Of a stretch of DNA of 64,000 nt, positions 19,306-32,399 are shown piece by piece. The translations under genes and the position numbers were made by a program. The notes below the pieces were generated by a model. It did not search any database and was not told where the DNA came from. It worked only from the letters and a program-made list of their open reading frames with translations. The stretch comes from Lutjanus erythropterus (taxonomy: Eukaryota > Chordata > Actinopteri > Lutjaniformes > Lutjanidae), in assembly GCA_020091685.1 (NCBI GenBank), contig CM034594.1, positions 36,271,733-36,335,732 of the forward strand, given 5' to 3'. Each line of letters starts with the position of its first letter. Within the stretch, counting starts at the first letter, position 1.

Positions 19306-22300
19306 AGACCAACAACACAAATCAGAGGATTTGGAGGCAGCTGGCGTCGCCCTTCCCCCGGAGCCCAGCGGAGCAGAACAAGCCTTGGCGACGCGTAATG
19401 TCAGTGTGTCAAGAAAAGTTTCCAAAATCTCTGCCACCACCACCGCCGCCGCCGCCGCCAGCCTCCCTCCAACCGCAGATTCAAAGAGAGGCTCCTCCAC
19501 TCCTCTCTCCTCTATTTCTCCATCCATCCGCCAGCTCACTGAGAAGTTCAGCAGCAGCGACTCGACGCGCAGAGCCTCGCCGGGAGACGGCGCAGCAGTG
19601 ACGCGGGGGAGCAGCACTCTTCCCCGGGCTAGGAGCTCCAGGAGAGAGGGGTCTCCGTCTCGCAAATCTTTTCACGAGGACAGCGGTGGAGGATATTTTC
19701 AGGATAGTGATACTCCTACAGCTGCAGAGCCACTAACAGACAACAAACTGCAAAAGTTTCACTCTGGCACCGACTCTGTGTCAGGCTCAGACTCAGAGAA
19801 GAGGATTTTTACCCGTTTATCAACCGACAGCAGCTGCAACTCTGGTAAGAGAGATTATTCACAGATCAATGCATGTGCCTCTGAGCCCAAAAAGACTTTG
19901 ACTACAGATGAGGAAGAGGATGTTACTATTAGAGGGGTTCCTCCACCCTGTAAATCTCACAGAACTTATCTCTCCACACACCACAGTGACTTTATTCCCC
20001 TGCACTCTGACAAGTGGCCCAGTGTCACCAAAATTAGACAGATTTTTGATGAAAGACGAAGCAAAGCTACGAAGCAGCACAAGGCTGACACTTGCGAGAG
20101 TTTAAAAGTAGCAGCCAGAGGGCATCAGCAGGAGCTCAGTCCCAGTGAGAGTGCTCCCCTCTTGGATAGAGGTGACAAACTCTCACCTTGCATTTCTGCT
20201 AATGAATCCAGTTGCCTGTCTTTAGGGGGAGCACAAAGCAGAGAAAGGAGTGCTGCTAAAGAGACTTTTTGTTACGGTATGGACTTTTATTCCAAAGCTG
20301 ACCACCAGTGCTACTCAAATGATGAGGAGGCAGACATAGAGACACAAAGTTCTAGTAACAACAGAGTTTCTGGCAGAAATACTTTTCACAGCAGCAGCAG
20401 TCGCAGTTGCACTGGGGGTAGTCACTACCGTCGGATTAACCCATCTCCACACAGATCTCATAGTCCCAGCACTGAGGCAGAGGCTGCACATCAGACCCTC
20501 AGGACGACAAGGTTGACATCTGACCCCGGCCCTGACCTTCAACCCCCTGCTACTTCGTCTCGGAGTCGATCGGAGAGCCTAGACACCTCCTCCTGCTCCT
20601 CCTCTCTTCAGCAGCCGACAGTGAGGGAGAGAAGGGATAGACAGGGGGTCGGGCTGCCCAGGGATAGTTTACATTCCTCACATAGCTCCTCTAGAGCGCC
20701 AGCCCCCACCTCCTCCTCCTCCTCCCCCTTCTCTGCTCCAGCTCCAGATAAAGCCATTACCTCCTCCTCCTCAACTGTAGCTCCCTCCACCGAGCAAAGA
20801 GCCCCTGCAAGAGTTGCCTCTCCCCTCAGGTCCCGCTGGAGGTTTAGCTCTGGAGACGAAGAGGAGGAGCACACCAGGAGAAGAAGAGGAGGTGGAGGAG
20901 GTGGTTGGGGTGTTCCTTCTGGCCCTGCTCCTGCTTCTATCTCCTACAGGGCAGGAGAAAGGGGCGCCACAGAGCGAGGAGGCAGCCATTTATCCCGCAG
21001 TAAAAATGGCTGGTGGGGTGCCAAGGGCATTGGCAGGTCTTCGGGCAGTGAGGAGGACAGCCCTGGTTCTTTAGGCCCCCACAGTCGAGAGGCAGTGCGC
21101 CGCCGCTCACTAAGAAAGAAGAAGAAGGTCAGTGGAGCTGCTCTAGCAACAGGCCGTGATGATTATGATGATCATGATGGCGAATCAGAAGACAGCGACA
21201 GTGACACAACCTTGACAATGGAACACTTAGAGAGGCACCGCCAGCAAAACACTGGAGGAGAATTTGTGTCTCGGAGCCACTCGGCAAGAGAACCCAGTGG
21301 TCATAGCAACAGAGCCAGGGTCCAGCAATGGGAGCGCATCTCCTCACCTGTGTCATCCACGACACTTCCTGGTGTGTCACGAGTGTCAAAGGTTAACATC
21401 CCCCCATTTGTTTCCAGTCCCGGTGGTTCACGTTGCAGCAGCCGATATTCCAGCACTGAGACACTGAAGGAGGAGGACCAGGCTGGCTGCACCAACCGTG
21501 CAACAAATAGCAGAAGTGCGTCCTCGTCCATGCTGAGTAAAACCTACCATGGCAACTTCACCATGTACCGCTCGCCAAGCTTTGGCCATGGGGATAACTT
21601 CTCCCGTACCCCTTTGCGGGTGCGCCCCAAGATTGTGCCAACAGTCACCCCCTTACCTAGTGTACTTTCCAGAGAAGGTGGGGTCTCTGCGGGGGTTAGG
21701 GGTGGTGAGACCATGGCAAGGAGGACAACAGGTGGGGATGGTGTAGATGATAGTGATACAAACCGAATATCCATGTCCAACCCGGATATCACCTCAGAAA
21801 CGATGTCACTTTTAAGCTTTCTGAAATCTGACTTGTCGGAGCTCAAGGTGCGAAAAACAAGTGGAGACAAATCTGGGGGCGGTGAGGGGTCATCAGTGTA
21901 CAGGATGGGCTCACGTACTCATGGTGGAACCCTTCTACCTTCTGGCCGTCGCCCATCACTGAAAGACCTGACGGCCACTCTACGGCGAGCGAAATCCTTC
22001 ACTTATTCTGACAAACCCTCACCGGCTGTGAGGTGTTACTTGACTGGTGGCACCACAAAGAGGAGCTCCTCGGAGCAGCAGCTCGACTTAGATGGAGAGA
22101 GGGATGGAGGGAGGGTGTCGGTGTCAGACAGGGAAGTAGAAAGTGATGGGGGTGATTTTAGGATCGGGAGAGGACAAAGAATGAGGGATTATGGTTTTGA
22201 TGATGATGATGAGGATGTAATCCCTCCATTGCAGGAGAGGTATGTGCAGGAAGCCAGGCAGGTCATTCGAGACATCTGCCAGATGAGTACTCGAGAAGAT

Positions 22301-24439
22301 GATGATGATGATGTAGATGTAAGGAGAACTGACGATGATTTGGATCACGAGTGTTTCCAGGTCAAGAAAACAAATGAGGAGCGGGAGAGAGCAGGAGTGA
22401 GCGTTAAGGATGAGGCGAGGACAGATCAAGAGGGTGAGTTTAAGAACACAAAAGACAGGGATAAACATGAGAGGGAGAGAGAGAACAAGGAGAGGGAGAA
22501 GAGCGAGAGGGATGGACAAAGTATGCAGTCGGAGAAGCTAAACAGCAGGGGCACAGAGTACAGGGAGAAGGCGAAGAGACAGAGCAGAGAGACAGAGAGA
22601 GCCTTACTGAAGGGTGACTCGGAGGAAAGCATGTTCTACGATCGCTCCGTGGATGAACTTTCAGGCCATGAGTCGAGTTTAACAGATGAAGGGATTGTAA
22701 CAGAGCCAGAGACGGGCCCCAGTGACCCCTCCGAGAGGTCATTCCTGGGGTCAGCAGGGGTTAATTTAGGGTCACGAAATGCTAGGGATGTGCTAGGGCA
22801 GCCTGTCATTGCATGGAAGCAGTCGGCTCTCCATGAGGCAGAAGGGTTCAAGCAGGAGAGGGAGGGGATGACAGAGAACAGCATGAATTGTACAAACCGT
22901 CTGAATGAAGTTGACGTCCCTCCTTCCTTGCCTCTATCTTCGCATGTGGCTGAGAGTGACAGTATCGTCATGGAGTTGAGCAGCACCACTGGTATCAACA
23001 GTGAAGAGATCAACACCAACAGTGCTGTGTCGCAGAGGTCAGCAGGCACTGCAGGAGGAGGAGGACATGAAGCCCCTGCGACCCCAAGTGCTATCCGTCG
23101 AAGGCGCAAGTTTTCCCCTTCAGGCAGTAATAACACAGGCTCTGATTCCAGTAATGGCAGTAATGCAGAGTCAACAATAGCAGCTGTTGGAAATGGGGAG
23201 TCCACAGTCTATCGCTCTCTTAGTGACCCCATGCCTCAGCGTTGCTGTTCTGTGGCAGAAGAAGGGAATAACAATTTTTCCTCTGTAGACAGCAACCTGT
23301 TAGGATCTCTATCTGTCAAAGGAGGAGGAGGAGGTGCTCCAGATGCCTCTGCTGCAGCCACTTTGTCAGAGTACAAGGGCAGCGTAGCCAGCGACTTGTC
23401 AGTGTACAGTGATGGAGGGCTCCGTGATGATGGTGTTCAAGACTACAGCGGGGTGATCAGGAGCATCGTAGCTGAGCCAGGTGCAATGGACAGACTGATG
23501 GCAGATGATCATTCCAATGGAAAAGCTCCTAAGAAGAAGTCATTCAGTGACCCCAGTCGCCGTAGCGATGCCCCTTTACTGTCCCAGAATGACCCTCAGT
23601 TCAAAGGTCAGACTGGCAGCACGCACCCAATCAGTGAGCTGGATCAACCTGGCCAGATTCCACCTTCCAGCAGTGAGCCAATCTTGAGCGAGCAGAGAGA
23701 GAAGCTGTGGGAGCCTGAAGTTAAACCTAAACATGCCTTGATGACAGAGCCGCACAACATCAAGAAGGTTCGTTCCCAGTCAGAATGCTGCCCACACTCT
23801 GATAACCATGATGATGAAGACGATGATGTAATAGACCAAGGTGGAGAAGAGGAAGAGGTGCAAAAGTTTAACTTTGAACTCAAGCTAGCTGGCGTTCTGT
23901 CCCCAAGAATGGTTCGTCGGCCCGGCAGAAAACGTCCAAACAGGCTGGCTCAGTTCTTCCCACATGAGGACCCATTTGAGCCCCAAGAACTGGGTTCAGA
24001 AATGCAAGAGGATCACAACAACCTCACCCCTCCTCTCCCCACTCTGCCACTGCAGTCCAAATCCAAAACTAGACCGAAGCATGTCCGCCACGCCAGTGAA
24101 CCTGCCACCTTTATCCCCATCTCCCCACCGCCACACCTCCAAACGCTAAAGGAAGGGGACTGCCTTGCCATCCGACCAACCGCAGAGCCTCCAACCTTGA
24201 GGCTCCCTCCAGGAGACGAAGCCCCGTCTCTGGAGGATGTGACCCAGAAATATATCCTGGAACTGGGCACTGCTGAGGGCCAAGGGCCTCTTCCAGCGGC
24301 CAGGGATGGAGCTTCAGTGTCGGCTTCAGAGGGGCCCAGCGAGACCGGCACCAGTGGAATTACGGAAGCTGGACCGCAGAAGAAGAGCACAGAGGAGACT
24401 GCGTCCACGGCTACCCCACAGAGGACCAAACCCAGAGTG
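19220..24439 (+). CDS. arhgef17: ARHGEF17 (p164-RhoGEF/TEM4), first coding exon, residues 1-1740
   Basis: A single 5220-base exon, ATG in good context (AACAATGG), ending CCCAGAGTG|GTGAGT in phase 0. ARHGEF17 is a large exchange factor for RhoA-type GTPases with an actin-binding Ser-rich N-terminus. Blocks shared with the human protein, in order: YRSVSFKKF (12-20), SPSIRQL (~100), WPSVTKIRQIF (266), SSRYSSTETL (740), SNPDITSETMSLLSF with SDLSELKVRK (853-879), SLKDLTATLRRAKSFTYSD (913), RYVQEARQV (1007), SGHESSLTDEGI (~1148), AIRRRRKFSPSGS (~1291), YRSLSDPMPQR (1331), APKKKSFSDPSRR (1436), SSSEPIL (~1484), LSPRMVRRP (~1560), KHVRHASEPATF (~1620) and APSLEDVTQKYILEL (~1667). The DH, PH and WD-like domains are in later exons outside the window. 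The frame runs on to TAG at 24560, but those 40 codons are intron. There is an Ala run near residue 76 and Asp runs near 994 and 1027. Antisense and alternate-frame ORFs here are shadows. Confidence 0.97.
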
Positions 24440-25515
24440 GTGAGTCTACATTTTTTAGATCTTAAATGTGTGGGTGTGTGCAAGTCTGCAGTCTTGTTGC
24501 ATGGTGTCATTGAGTTCATGTCATATATGGTTCTAAATTCGGTTGTCTTGGTTGTCTTTTAGTGAGTGAGAAAGATGGAGGAACATGGTAAAACTGGATT
24601 TTTAGTGGTATAATGGAAGATAGATGGATTTTTTAGCTAATGCCATTTAAAACAACTCATAAAATTGTCTCATACAGTTGACTTGTTCTTATGGTTTCAT
24701 AGTGAAACCCAAAGGTACACAAGTGTGTGTGCCTGTGCTTATATGAAGTGCTGTGAATCAGGACTCATATGGTTAATTTCAGAGTGCGTTTGGGAACACT
24801 GCTTCAATACAGAAGCCATTAAAGGCTGAGCAGTGTTAAACAAACATCAGAGGATGTTATTAGTTTGATTAAACAAATCTCAGACAAAGGGCATTAAGGA
24901 GTAGACCAAGGCCCACTGAGTGTGTGTGTCTGTTTTCATTTATTTGTTTCACCCAGTATTGATCGTCTCTGTGCCAGAACTATAGTCATAAAGAGGGGAT
25001 GTCATAAACAGTTCACCCAAACACAAGATTGTGTGTGTGATGTCTGTGATGCTGCATTTACTCAGCAGTGTCTAAACACTGGGAGACTCCTGGCTTGTTA
25101 TATCACAGTACAGAAGGTTAACTGATGAAAAATCAATATCAAACAGTAAACCAATATCTTTGGAAACCAACACTAGGTAGAATAAATATTACATGATAAA
25201 ATTAGAAACTAAACTTTGCATTGTACGATTAACCTAAACTTACTTCTAAATACAGATAAATGCTCAGATTTTCACTGCTTGATTATTATGGTGAAAAGAA
25301 TTAGCAATAGCAATATTATCATGATATCTATATAAAGAAACAATAATGCTATCATTTAATTTCATTTTTAACTTCCTTTATATTGCATTTCGTCTCTATT
25401 TTGGCAGATGAATTACACTCAAAATAAAAGTGTAGGGATGTTGAGATGGTTGAGTCTACAACCATAGCTGTAACTGATTAAAGAGCTTTTTTAAAATATT
25501 ATTTTTGCGTATTTT

Positions 25516-25665
25516 GCCTTATTTTGACAGGGATAGGTAAAGATATGACAGGGAAGGGGATATAAAGAGGGGATGACACACAGCAAATAGGCCGCAGCCA
25601 CTGCAAAGGACTGATAGCCTCAGGATATGGGTAGCATGCTCTACCAACTGAGCAACAGAGACACC
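25516..25665 (-). mobile_element. tRNA-derived SINE, reverse orientation
   Basis: On the minus strand the element starts GGGTGTCTCTGTTGCTCAGT, has the A-box region GCTCAGTTGGTAGAGCATGC, and ends with GTCATATCTTTACC and CAAAATAAGGC. This is the layout of a widespread fish tRNA SINE. The tRNA B box (GGTTCGANTCC) is missing: GGCTGCGGCC runs directly into TATTTGCTG. It is therefore a dead copy. Not a functional tRNA: no cloverleaf can form. Confidence 0.85.
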
Positions 25666-25675
25666 CAATTTAAGA

Positions 25676-25895
25676 GCATGTTTAACTCAATCTCAACTTT
25701 TTTACTCATAATATTGACTTTTTTTGTCATAATTATGACCTTTTGTCTTAAAAGTATGACTTTGTATCTCAGAATTTTGACTCTAATTCATATATTTGAC
25801 TTTTCATTTCCATGTTTTAACTTGTAATTTTGACTTTTTAACTGAAAATTTCCACTTTTTAGTCTCATAATTTTAATTTACTATTATAAGTATGA
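25676..25895 (+). repeat. Degenerate ~21-bp minisatellite (TTTTGACTTTTTATCTCATAA type)
   Basis: About ten imperfect units, each with TTTGAC or TATGAC followed by a T-run and CATAAT or CAGAAT. It directly follows the tRNA-like end of the SINE. Confidence 0.75.
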
Positions 25896-27839
25896 CTTAT
25901 GGGGATATTTTTTTATTTTACTGGAGGAAATTGGCTTCCATAGTATGTAGTATATTTAAGAGTAGCTGGATTATTTACACAGTACTATCATATTTTTATT
26001 TCTAACATAATATCAATTGATCTTTGTGTTCATTTATTAAATACCATAGTTATGGTTAGCAGCATATAATGCAGCTCAGCCAATAAGGTTTGTTAACAGT
26101 AGCCACTCATGAGATTTGACAGTGCAGAGCGGTGGCATCTAAATGTGTCTGTCAGTGTTCCTCTCTGTGGACTTTGTCATTCATTGCTTTACACAGACCT
26201 CCTGGTACGCATGCAAACATTGCGTCTCCTGGAGGTCTCTGCCTGAAGTCAAGGTTGTTATTACAGTCACAGTGTGACTCTGAATAGGTGTGGAGAAGGT
26301 AAAAACAACACAGGCATTACCTTCTTGTCTGAGCTCAGGACAGAAGGTGCCGACACATCATCCATCCAGGGGTTTGCTTCATTACATCATCACTGCTGTT
26401 TTTAAATTGTAGTGACTCTTTTGCAGCCCCGGACTCCTCCTGCTGTGGAAGGGAGGCCAAATGTTGCCTTACTTGTCACTGTGTGGGTTTAAGTAATGTG
26501 GACCATGTTGTTTTTAATTGTGTAGCTGTCACAAAGCTTCTTTTCTATATATTCATGTTATTTAAATCCATTTCCCTGCTCTTAATTAGTTGTTAATTGT
26601 TTTATTTCCTTGCCCATTGTCTTTACTTGTTGCTGTAGTGACATTTGCAGTAGCTGGCGAGCAACCTCACTGGGCAGGAAATGGGTTTAGGGAAATAGGA
26701 AGTTGTTGTGGTTACTGAAGTGTTTGATGATGTCCAGCGCTGCCGGCTGGCGTGTGTGTGCGTGCACGCCATTGTTTCAAGTGTGTGTGCATATTTGTGA
26801 CTTTCCCGCGTGTGTGTATTATAAGCTGGTTTCCTCTTGCTTTCTTCTTCTTTCTCTGTGTGTGTGTGTGTGCATGTGTATGTTGATTGTCTGGAATACA
26901 TCAATGGCTTGCTCAAATGTTTGGAGCCCAGAGGGTTTAGAGCACTGCTATACAGCGCCGGTGCACAGTGGCAGTGTGTGATTTGGACTGAACGAAAGAA
27001 CAGTGGTGCCAAGCTAACATGGAGCACAGACAGACAGAAAGGAGGGAAGAAAGAAGGTGAGAGGGGGAGAGAATAAGAGAGCTTTTTCCTTTTCTGGAGA
27101 GCTGAGTGTGGCTCATTTCACCCACAGCACAGTGCCTGTTTTCTCACATCAAAAGCTTGCATTAATGTCGTTCTCAGCTAACCTTTCTTCACTATTTCTA
27201 CCTTTTTTATCTTTTCTCCTATTAGTCCAGATGCTGGGTCAGTCAAAGCCTATAGTAATAGTCTGAAGATGCTGCAGTTTCACATCTATTTGTCTTTTTA
27301 TTCTAATTCTCCAGCATTCCTCCTTGTGTTATCTTATTCCTCTCTTTGCCGTCTCTGTCTGTGTCTCGGAAACATTGCAGCAAAGTGAGGTCATAACGTT
27401 TGTCTTGGTGTGAGGCAGGCTGCCGAGCCAACTGTCAGGTAAGAGAGGGAAAGAAAGACAGAGATAAAAAAAAAAAAAGAGAAGGGAGTTGGAAGGAAAC
27501 ACTTGGCGGCTAAAAAAAAAAGTTGCAGGATGAAAATAGAACTGAGGGAGAGCTGAAGAATGAAACAGTGATGGAGGGAGGGGGAGGGAGGGAACGAGAG
27601 TATAATGGGAGAAGGGTTTTAGTTGGAGGAGAGGTGGGCCACACGTACAAAATAAAATCTTAATCTTTCTTGATATGTGGTGGTTTACTTAAGTATTCAA
27701 AACCATAGCATATGTTTGACTCGTGTTTACCTTTTTTGGTTCACTAGAACAAAATCCTATCACTCTTAAAGTGTATGTTGTGCTTCCAAGTGTTTGGAGC
27801 CTCAACTTGGGACTGATTTGGGGAAAAATAGCTTATCAA

Positions 27840-28280
27840 CATTCATTTATAGAGATGCTCCAATTGCAGTTTTCTTGGCCGTTTCAGTGTTTGATAATAT
27901 AAAGATGGAAAATAAAGGTAGCAGAGACTGCTGGCTCGTGGATGGCTTTGCTGATCATGGCTGATCAAGCTGAGAGCCAGAAGACTTCAGCTTGATTTAG
28001 ATTTTTGGGGTGAACTGTCCCTTTTAACGAATAAAGATGCGCCGATCAATCGGCCAGTGACTGGAATCGGCAGGTTTTCACCTTGATCGGCCATGATTGG
28101 CAGAGCCAGCCACAAGCCAGCAGCCTCTGCTACCTTTAATCGCCTTATTTCCACTATCTACCAAAAATATTTGTGTATTCACTCAATTATAATTATTAGA
28201 AAGTAAGAAAATCAGAATTGACCAGAAGTGAAATTATCAATTCGTATTTTTGATTGTGGGGTGAACTGTCCCTTTAAATG
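27840..28280. mobile_element. Pair of related non-autonomous element fragments in inverted orientation
   Basis: GGTAGCAGAGACTGCTGGCT onwards (27916-27969) is repeated in reverse complement at 28081-28138. Two copies of the terminus GGGGTGAACTGTCCCTTT lie at 28008 and 28257, both in the same direction. This looks like one element inserted next to or into another. Confidence 0.6.
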
Positions 28281-28819
28281 TGAAAAATCTAATTCCAGAC
28301 ATGTTTATATGAGAATTACATGAGAATGTTATTATTTATAATTATTATTAATAGACGGTTATTGATAATACCCTGTTAATGCCCAAATTGAACATAAAAC
28401 ATTTTGTCGTGCACTGTTTCGTAAAATGGTCCACTAAATATGTTCAATAAATAACTCCAGTTTGTCTTGTCAGTGTGATAATAGTGAGTGAATAATAATG
28501 ATGATGATTCCTCCTGAATAAATGTGTGCGTGTGTGTTTCCTGTACTGTGTGAGTAGTTTTCACTTTAACAGGCAGCAGGAATGTGGCACATCGTTCCTT
28601 CGGCTCTTATTGCATAACAGTCTTCAACTTCCCAAAAGAGCTGAAGACTCACAAGTGTGTCATGCATTTGTGACATATTTTAATATGCTATTGTAACAGT
28701 TGATAGTGGCACTAAAGCAATACGCTTTTGGCATTTTACCTGCAGGAATATGAAAAGCTTTTCTGTAAATCCCTGTGCTTTGATTAAAAAAAAAGCCAAA
28801 CATGTTATATTTTGCTTTA

Positions 28820-29150
28820 AAGATCCATTGCGTAAGATTTATACTTTTCGTGTCAGCGAATCTTGAAGAATCTGTTGGCAGAAATAGAATATAGTGTCAC
28901 CTCTTCGTTACATTAAAATGAGTCATTTCTGTCTACAGAGGGCAGGGGTCCTCCTTCGTGAGGCCACCATGTTGCACAACCATGTTTCTACAGAAGCCTA
29001 ATAACCAACAAACCAAACACTGGCTCTAGACACAGCCTTTTGTATTTTTTCGTGGCCACCATTGGTCCTCCTACACGTAGAGTGAGATGAGTTTGCAATC
29101 TGTTAGCCAACTGCTAAATGCCACTAAATCCTACACACTGGTCCTGATCA
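28820..29150. repeat. Fish dispersed repeat with CACTAAATCCTACACACTGG end
   Basis: Begins near TAAAGATCCATTGCGTAAGA and ends CTAAATCCTACACACTGGTC, the usual borders of a common teleost repeat whose reverse strand reads GTGTAGGATTTAGTGGC. Interior includes GGCAGAAATAGAATATAG. Confidence 0.6.
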
Positions 29151-31235
29151 AATTTAACAGTCTAAAATCAGCAATGTTATATCTACGATGAGAATCTGGT
29201 CTGTTATTCAAAACCAATTCTTGGTACTTGCTACAGACACATTGTAGTCTGTACTCAAAAGGTCATCCAGCCAGAGTAACGTGTTTGTACGTACTGTACT
29301 TCTCGCACATCCTGGAAAGTCCTTTGTCCATGTATCATCTTTCATCCAGTCGATGAGGCCAGTAGAGGTTTACAGAGGATGCTAACAAGAGGGCTAATGG
29401 GAGAAAGTCAGAGGGACATAGACGGCCCTAGAGAAAGAAAAGACACAGAAAGTTTGGTTTGTGCTCAGCTCTGCATGGATTAAGTCTAAAAGCACAGTGT
29501 TTATATCTTCAGATTTATGACCGACTTTGTTTTATCAGGCCACCCACACGGAATCAAATAGTTTCCCTCTGCACAGTCTTTTTGCTTTCATTCCCCTGTT
29601 GCTGCAGAGGAACAGTAAAGGTAGAGATGCATGTACTGAAGCGTTGAGCTGGTTTGCTCTTGGTTCATATAGGCTTTAGTTTAAATTAGTATTGAGAGGC
29701 TAAAACAGGCTTATTGCTTTTTAGAATATGGATGTTCTTTGGCGTTCATACGAAACGAATGCAGCCACGCTAGAATCACCTTGTTTTGTCTAATGGTTTA
29801 CCTGACACATGATTGGGAACACACTGGAGGGTAAAAAAGAAGGGATCGACACCTCACTTTTGCAAAGATGATGCAATTTAAATCAACATCATGATCTAAG
29901 GCTTCATCTATCAACTTTTCAGGTGACTCATAGAGATCGTGCAATGTAATGTCATCTTACTTCTCTTTCAGACTTCACATAACTTCATTGACTCCGCATT
30001 ACATGAACAAACTAATAGAGTGATGGAGCCAACTAGATGGCTATGCTGATTGGATGAATTAATGGATGGTTCTGGCATGAACAGTGCAAATGGTTATTTT
30101 ATTATTATGTTATGTTAACAACTTCAAATTAAGGTCTTCAAATTCAGCTTTTAATCACCACTTTGAAACCCATGTAGTAACTTTAATACAATATTGTCTT
30201 TTAATGGTGCAAATGGAGAATTCATTGGCTATTTCAATGCTGGGTATAGTCTACAGGGCATTTCAAAATTGTGAAAATGAGATTGCAATTTAGATTTTGG
30301 AGTGGTTTTTTTTTTTATTATTATTTTTTTGCCAGATCAACCCGCCCTTAAGATGAGCTGTCACTGTAAAAGTTTGGATGTTTGTGAGTCACAAATGCAT
30401 TGCAACACCCAAAAACTGCTGCTCTCGTGGTCTGGACTAAGTTAAAACATCCAAGCACGTTCTACTTCTGATCATATTTCAATCAGTGGCGTCACAGAGG
30501 GGTATTTCCATTAGCTGTAAAAGGCAAAATAACTTTGTGACATCACTGATTGGGGCATGGTCAAAAGGGCAATATACTCACACATAGAGCAACTATTTTG
30601 GGCTGTATGTAGCAGTGACTGAGTTTATTATTCTCTCACAGGATTAAATGTCTCTTATGGTTTAAAAAAATGAAAACGTTGACGTTGATTGACTGATAGA
30701 AAATGCATCATCAAACCTTTTTTATTTTGAGATAAATGGACAGGAAGCATCCAGTAAGTTGCACCTTTTGAAAGCAGAGTTAAAAGTAAAGTTAAAGGAC
30801 ACGTTACGCACAGACATAAAGGATACAGTGTGGGTGCTGGGGGTCCTTCTTTTAACTTGCAAAGGTCAGCCCAGGTTTAGAGAGGGATGCTGAGCGAGGT
30901 AAAGGTGAAAGAGACATGAAAGGATGAGGACGTGGTTTGTTCTGGTTGAAGGTCTCCATGACTCAGCAGATGAGAAGGAAAAGGTGGGATGAATCAGAAG
31001 ATCAAAATGACACAGAGGCTTGCTTAGACAATTTGATGGCATCCATGAAGATCTTTACTGGTTGATAAGATTGAATATAACAAGCATTTAACTTAAAAGA
31101 GACAAAAAAGGAACTGAACTGGTCCCTTAATGTTTGCTATGGTTTCTGTTCCTATGTGGATAAGGTCCCAGGAGAGCGGAGAACTTTCCCGTACCTCCAG
31201 CCATCTTGTCCTCTACTCCAAAGCTAAATGTTTTG

Positions 31236-31238
31236 CCC

Positions 31239-31271
<33 letters not shown>

Positions 31272-31284
31272 CCTCTCTCTCTCA
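31236..31284 (+). repeat. C14 run followed by (CT)n
   Basis: A homopolymer of C joined to about 17 CT/CC units; strongly strand-asymmetric polypyrimidine. Confidence 0.9.
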
Positions 31285-31664
31285 TACAGCCTGGTGTATT
31301 GCTTTTGGGACAGGCACAACAAAAATGTTTTGTGTTCCTCTGAGTGAGAGCGTGTTGGGGGGGATGATTTAAGAGGCCGATTTTAGAGATGCTGAAGCAA
31401 TTTGGATGTTAGATAACTAACCATGGACAAGTGTGTGTGTGTGTATATATGAGCTTGTTTGTGGTTCATATTTGTGCAGCCAGCGGAAATCAAAAGCTCA
31501 GTCCAGTATATTGTTTCCTGTAACACTCCTCTCCTCGCCAGTCCAACTATTATTTCCTTCACTCTACTTCTTGTGGAAGTTTGTGACTGTCATATTATTC
31601 TCATGGCCTTATGGTGAATACTGTATAAAGCTGGAGCATAAATGGTACGATAAATACTGCAGTA

Positions 31665-31970
31665 GGGCTGCAACTAACGATTAGTTTCATTATTGATTAA
31701 TCTGCTGATTATTTTCACGATTAATTGTTTAATCTATAAAATGTTAAAAAAAAGTGAAAAATCCCCATCATAATTTCTTAGAGCCCAAAGTGACGTCTTC
31801 AGATTACTTCTTTTGTCCAACAAACTGCCCAGAACCCAAAGACTCTTCATATACTGTCATGAATAAAAAGATAAGCAGCAAATCCTCACATTTAAGAAGC
31901 TGGAACCAGTAAATGTTTGACTTTTTTGCTTGAAAAATGACTGATGATTATCAAAATAGTCCTAATTAGC
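31665..31970 (+). repeat. Family C repeat, near full-length copy
   Basis: Starts GGGCTGCAACTAACGATTAG, with TAATCTGCTGATTATTTTCA, and ends ATTATCAAAATAGTC. Best preserved copy in the window. Confidence 0.75.
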
Positions 31971-32399
31971 ACAAAGACTAGACCTGGAAACAAAGACTAC
32001 TGCTAATAATAGCTCTAATAAATTGTGGACAGGGTGTCTGTGATGTCCCCTGTAGGTTTCTGAAGAGCCATTGTGAAGCCATTGCCATTTTGGCACTGCA
32101 TGACTCCAGCTAACTCCTGGCTAATCCAAAGTAGGCAAAGAGGTGGAGCATGGGTGAGGCTGAGGTGTCCAAATGAAGCGGCTAGCCACCTGTGATGGCA
32201 CCCCCCAAATTATGCTCAACTTTAAGCCTTATTATAATTTAAATTGGTGAGTTATGTAAAAGAAAAAAAAAAGCACCCCGTACAATCGTCATGAGTGGGA
32301 AAATTAGCTATATAGACCCAAACCCTTTTTTGTACCAGGCTGTAAACAGGTTTATTTCTACTGTAAATTCGGGCAATTTGATATTTTGGAGATTGACTT

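Noticed and set aside
19177..24519. Several antisense and alternate-frame ORFs of 60-190 codons across the arhgef17 exon
   Set aside because: They are shadows of the large coding frame, rich in Ser/Pro/Leu because of its Ser- and Gly-rich codons.
24440..24562. Extension of the arhgef17 frame to the TAG at 24560
   Set aside because: The perfect GTGAGT donor at 24440 and the human protein continuing with DMRKHVAM after the matching residue show that this is intron.
25600..25660. tRNA gene suggested by GCTCAGTTGGTAGAGC
   Set aside because: No B box, no acceptor stem and a SINE-type tail; it is a SINE.
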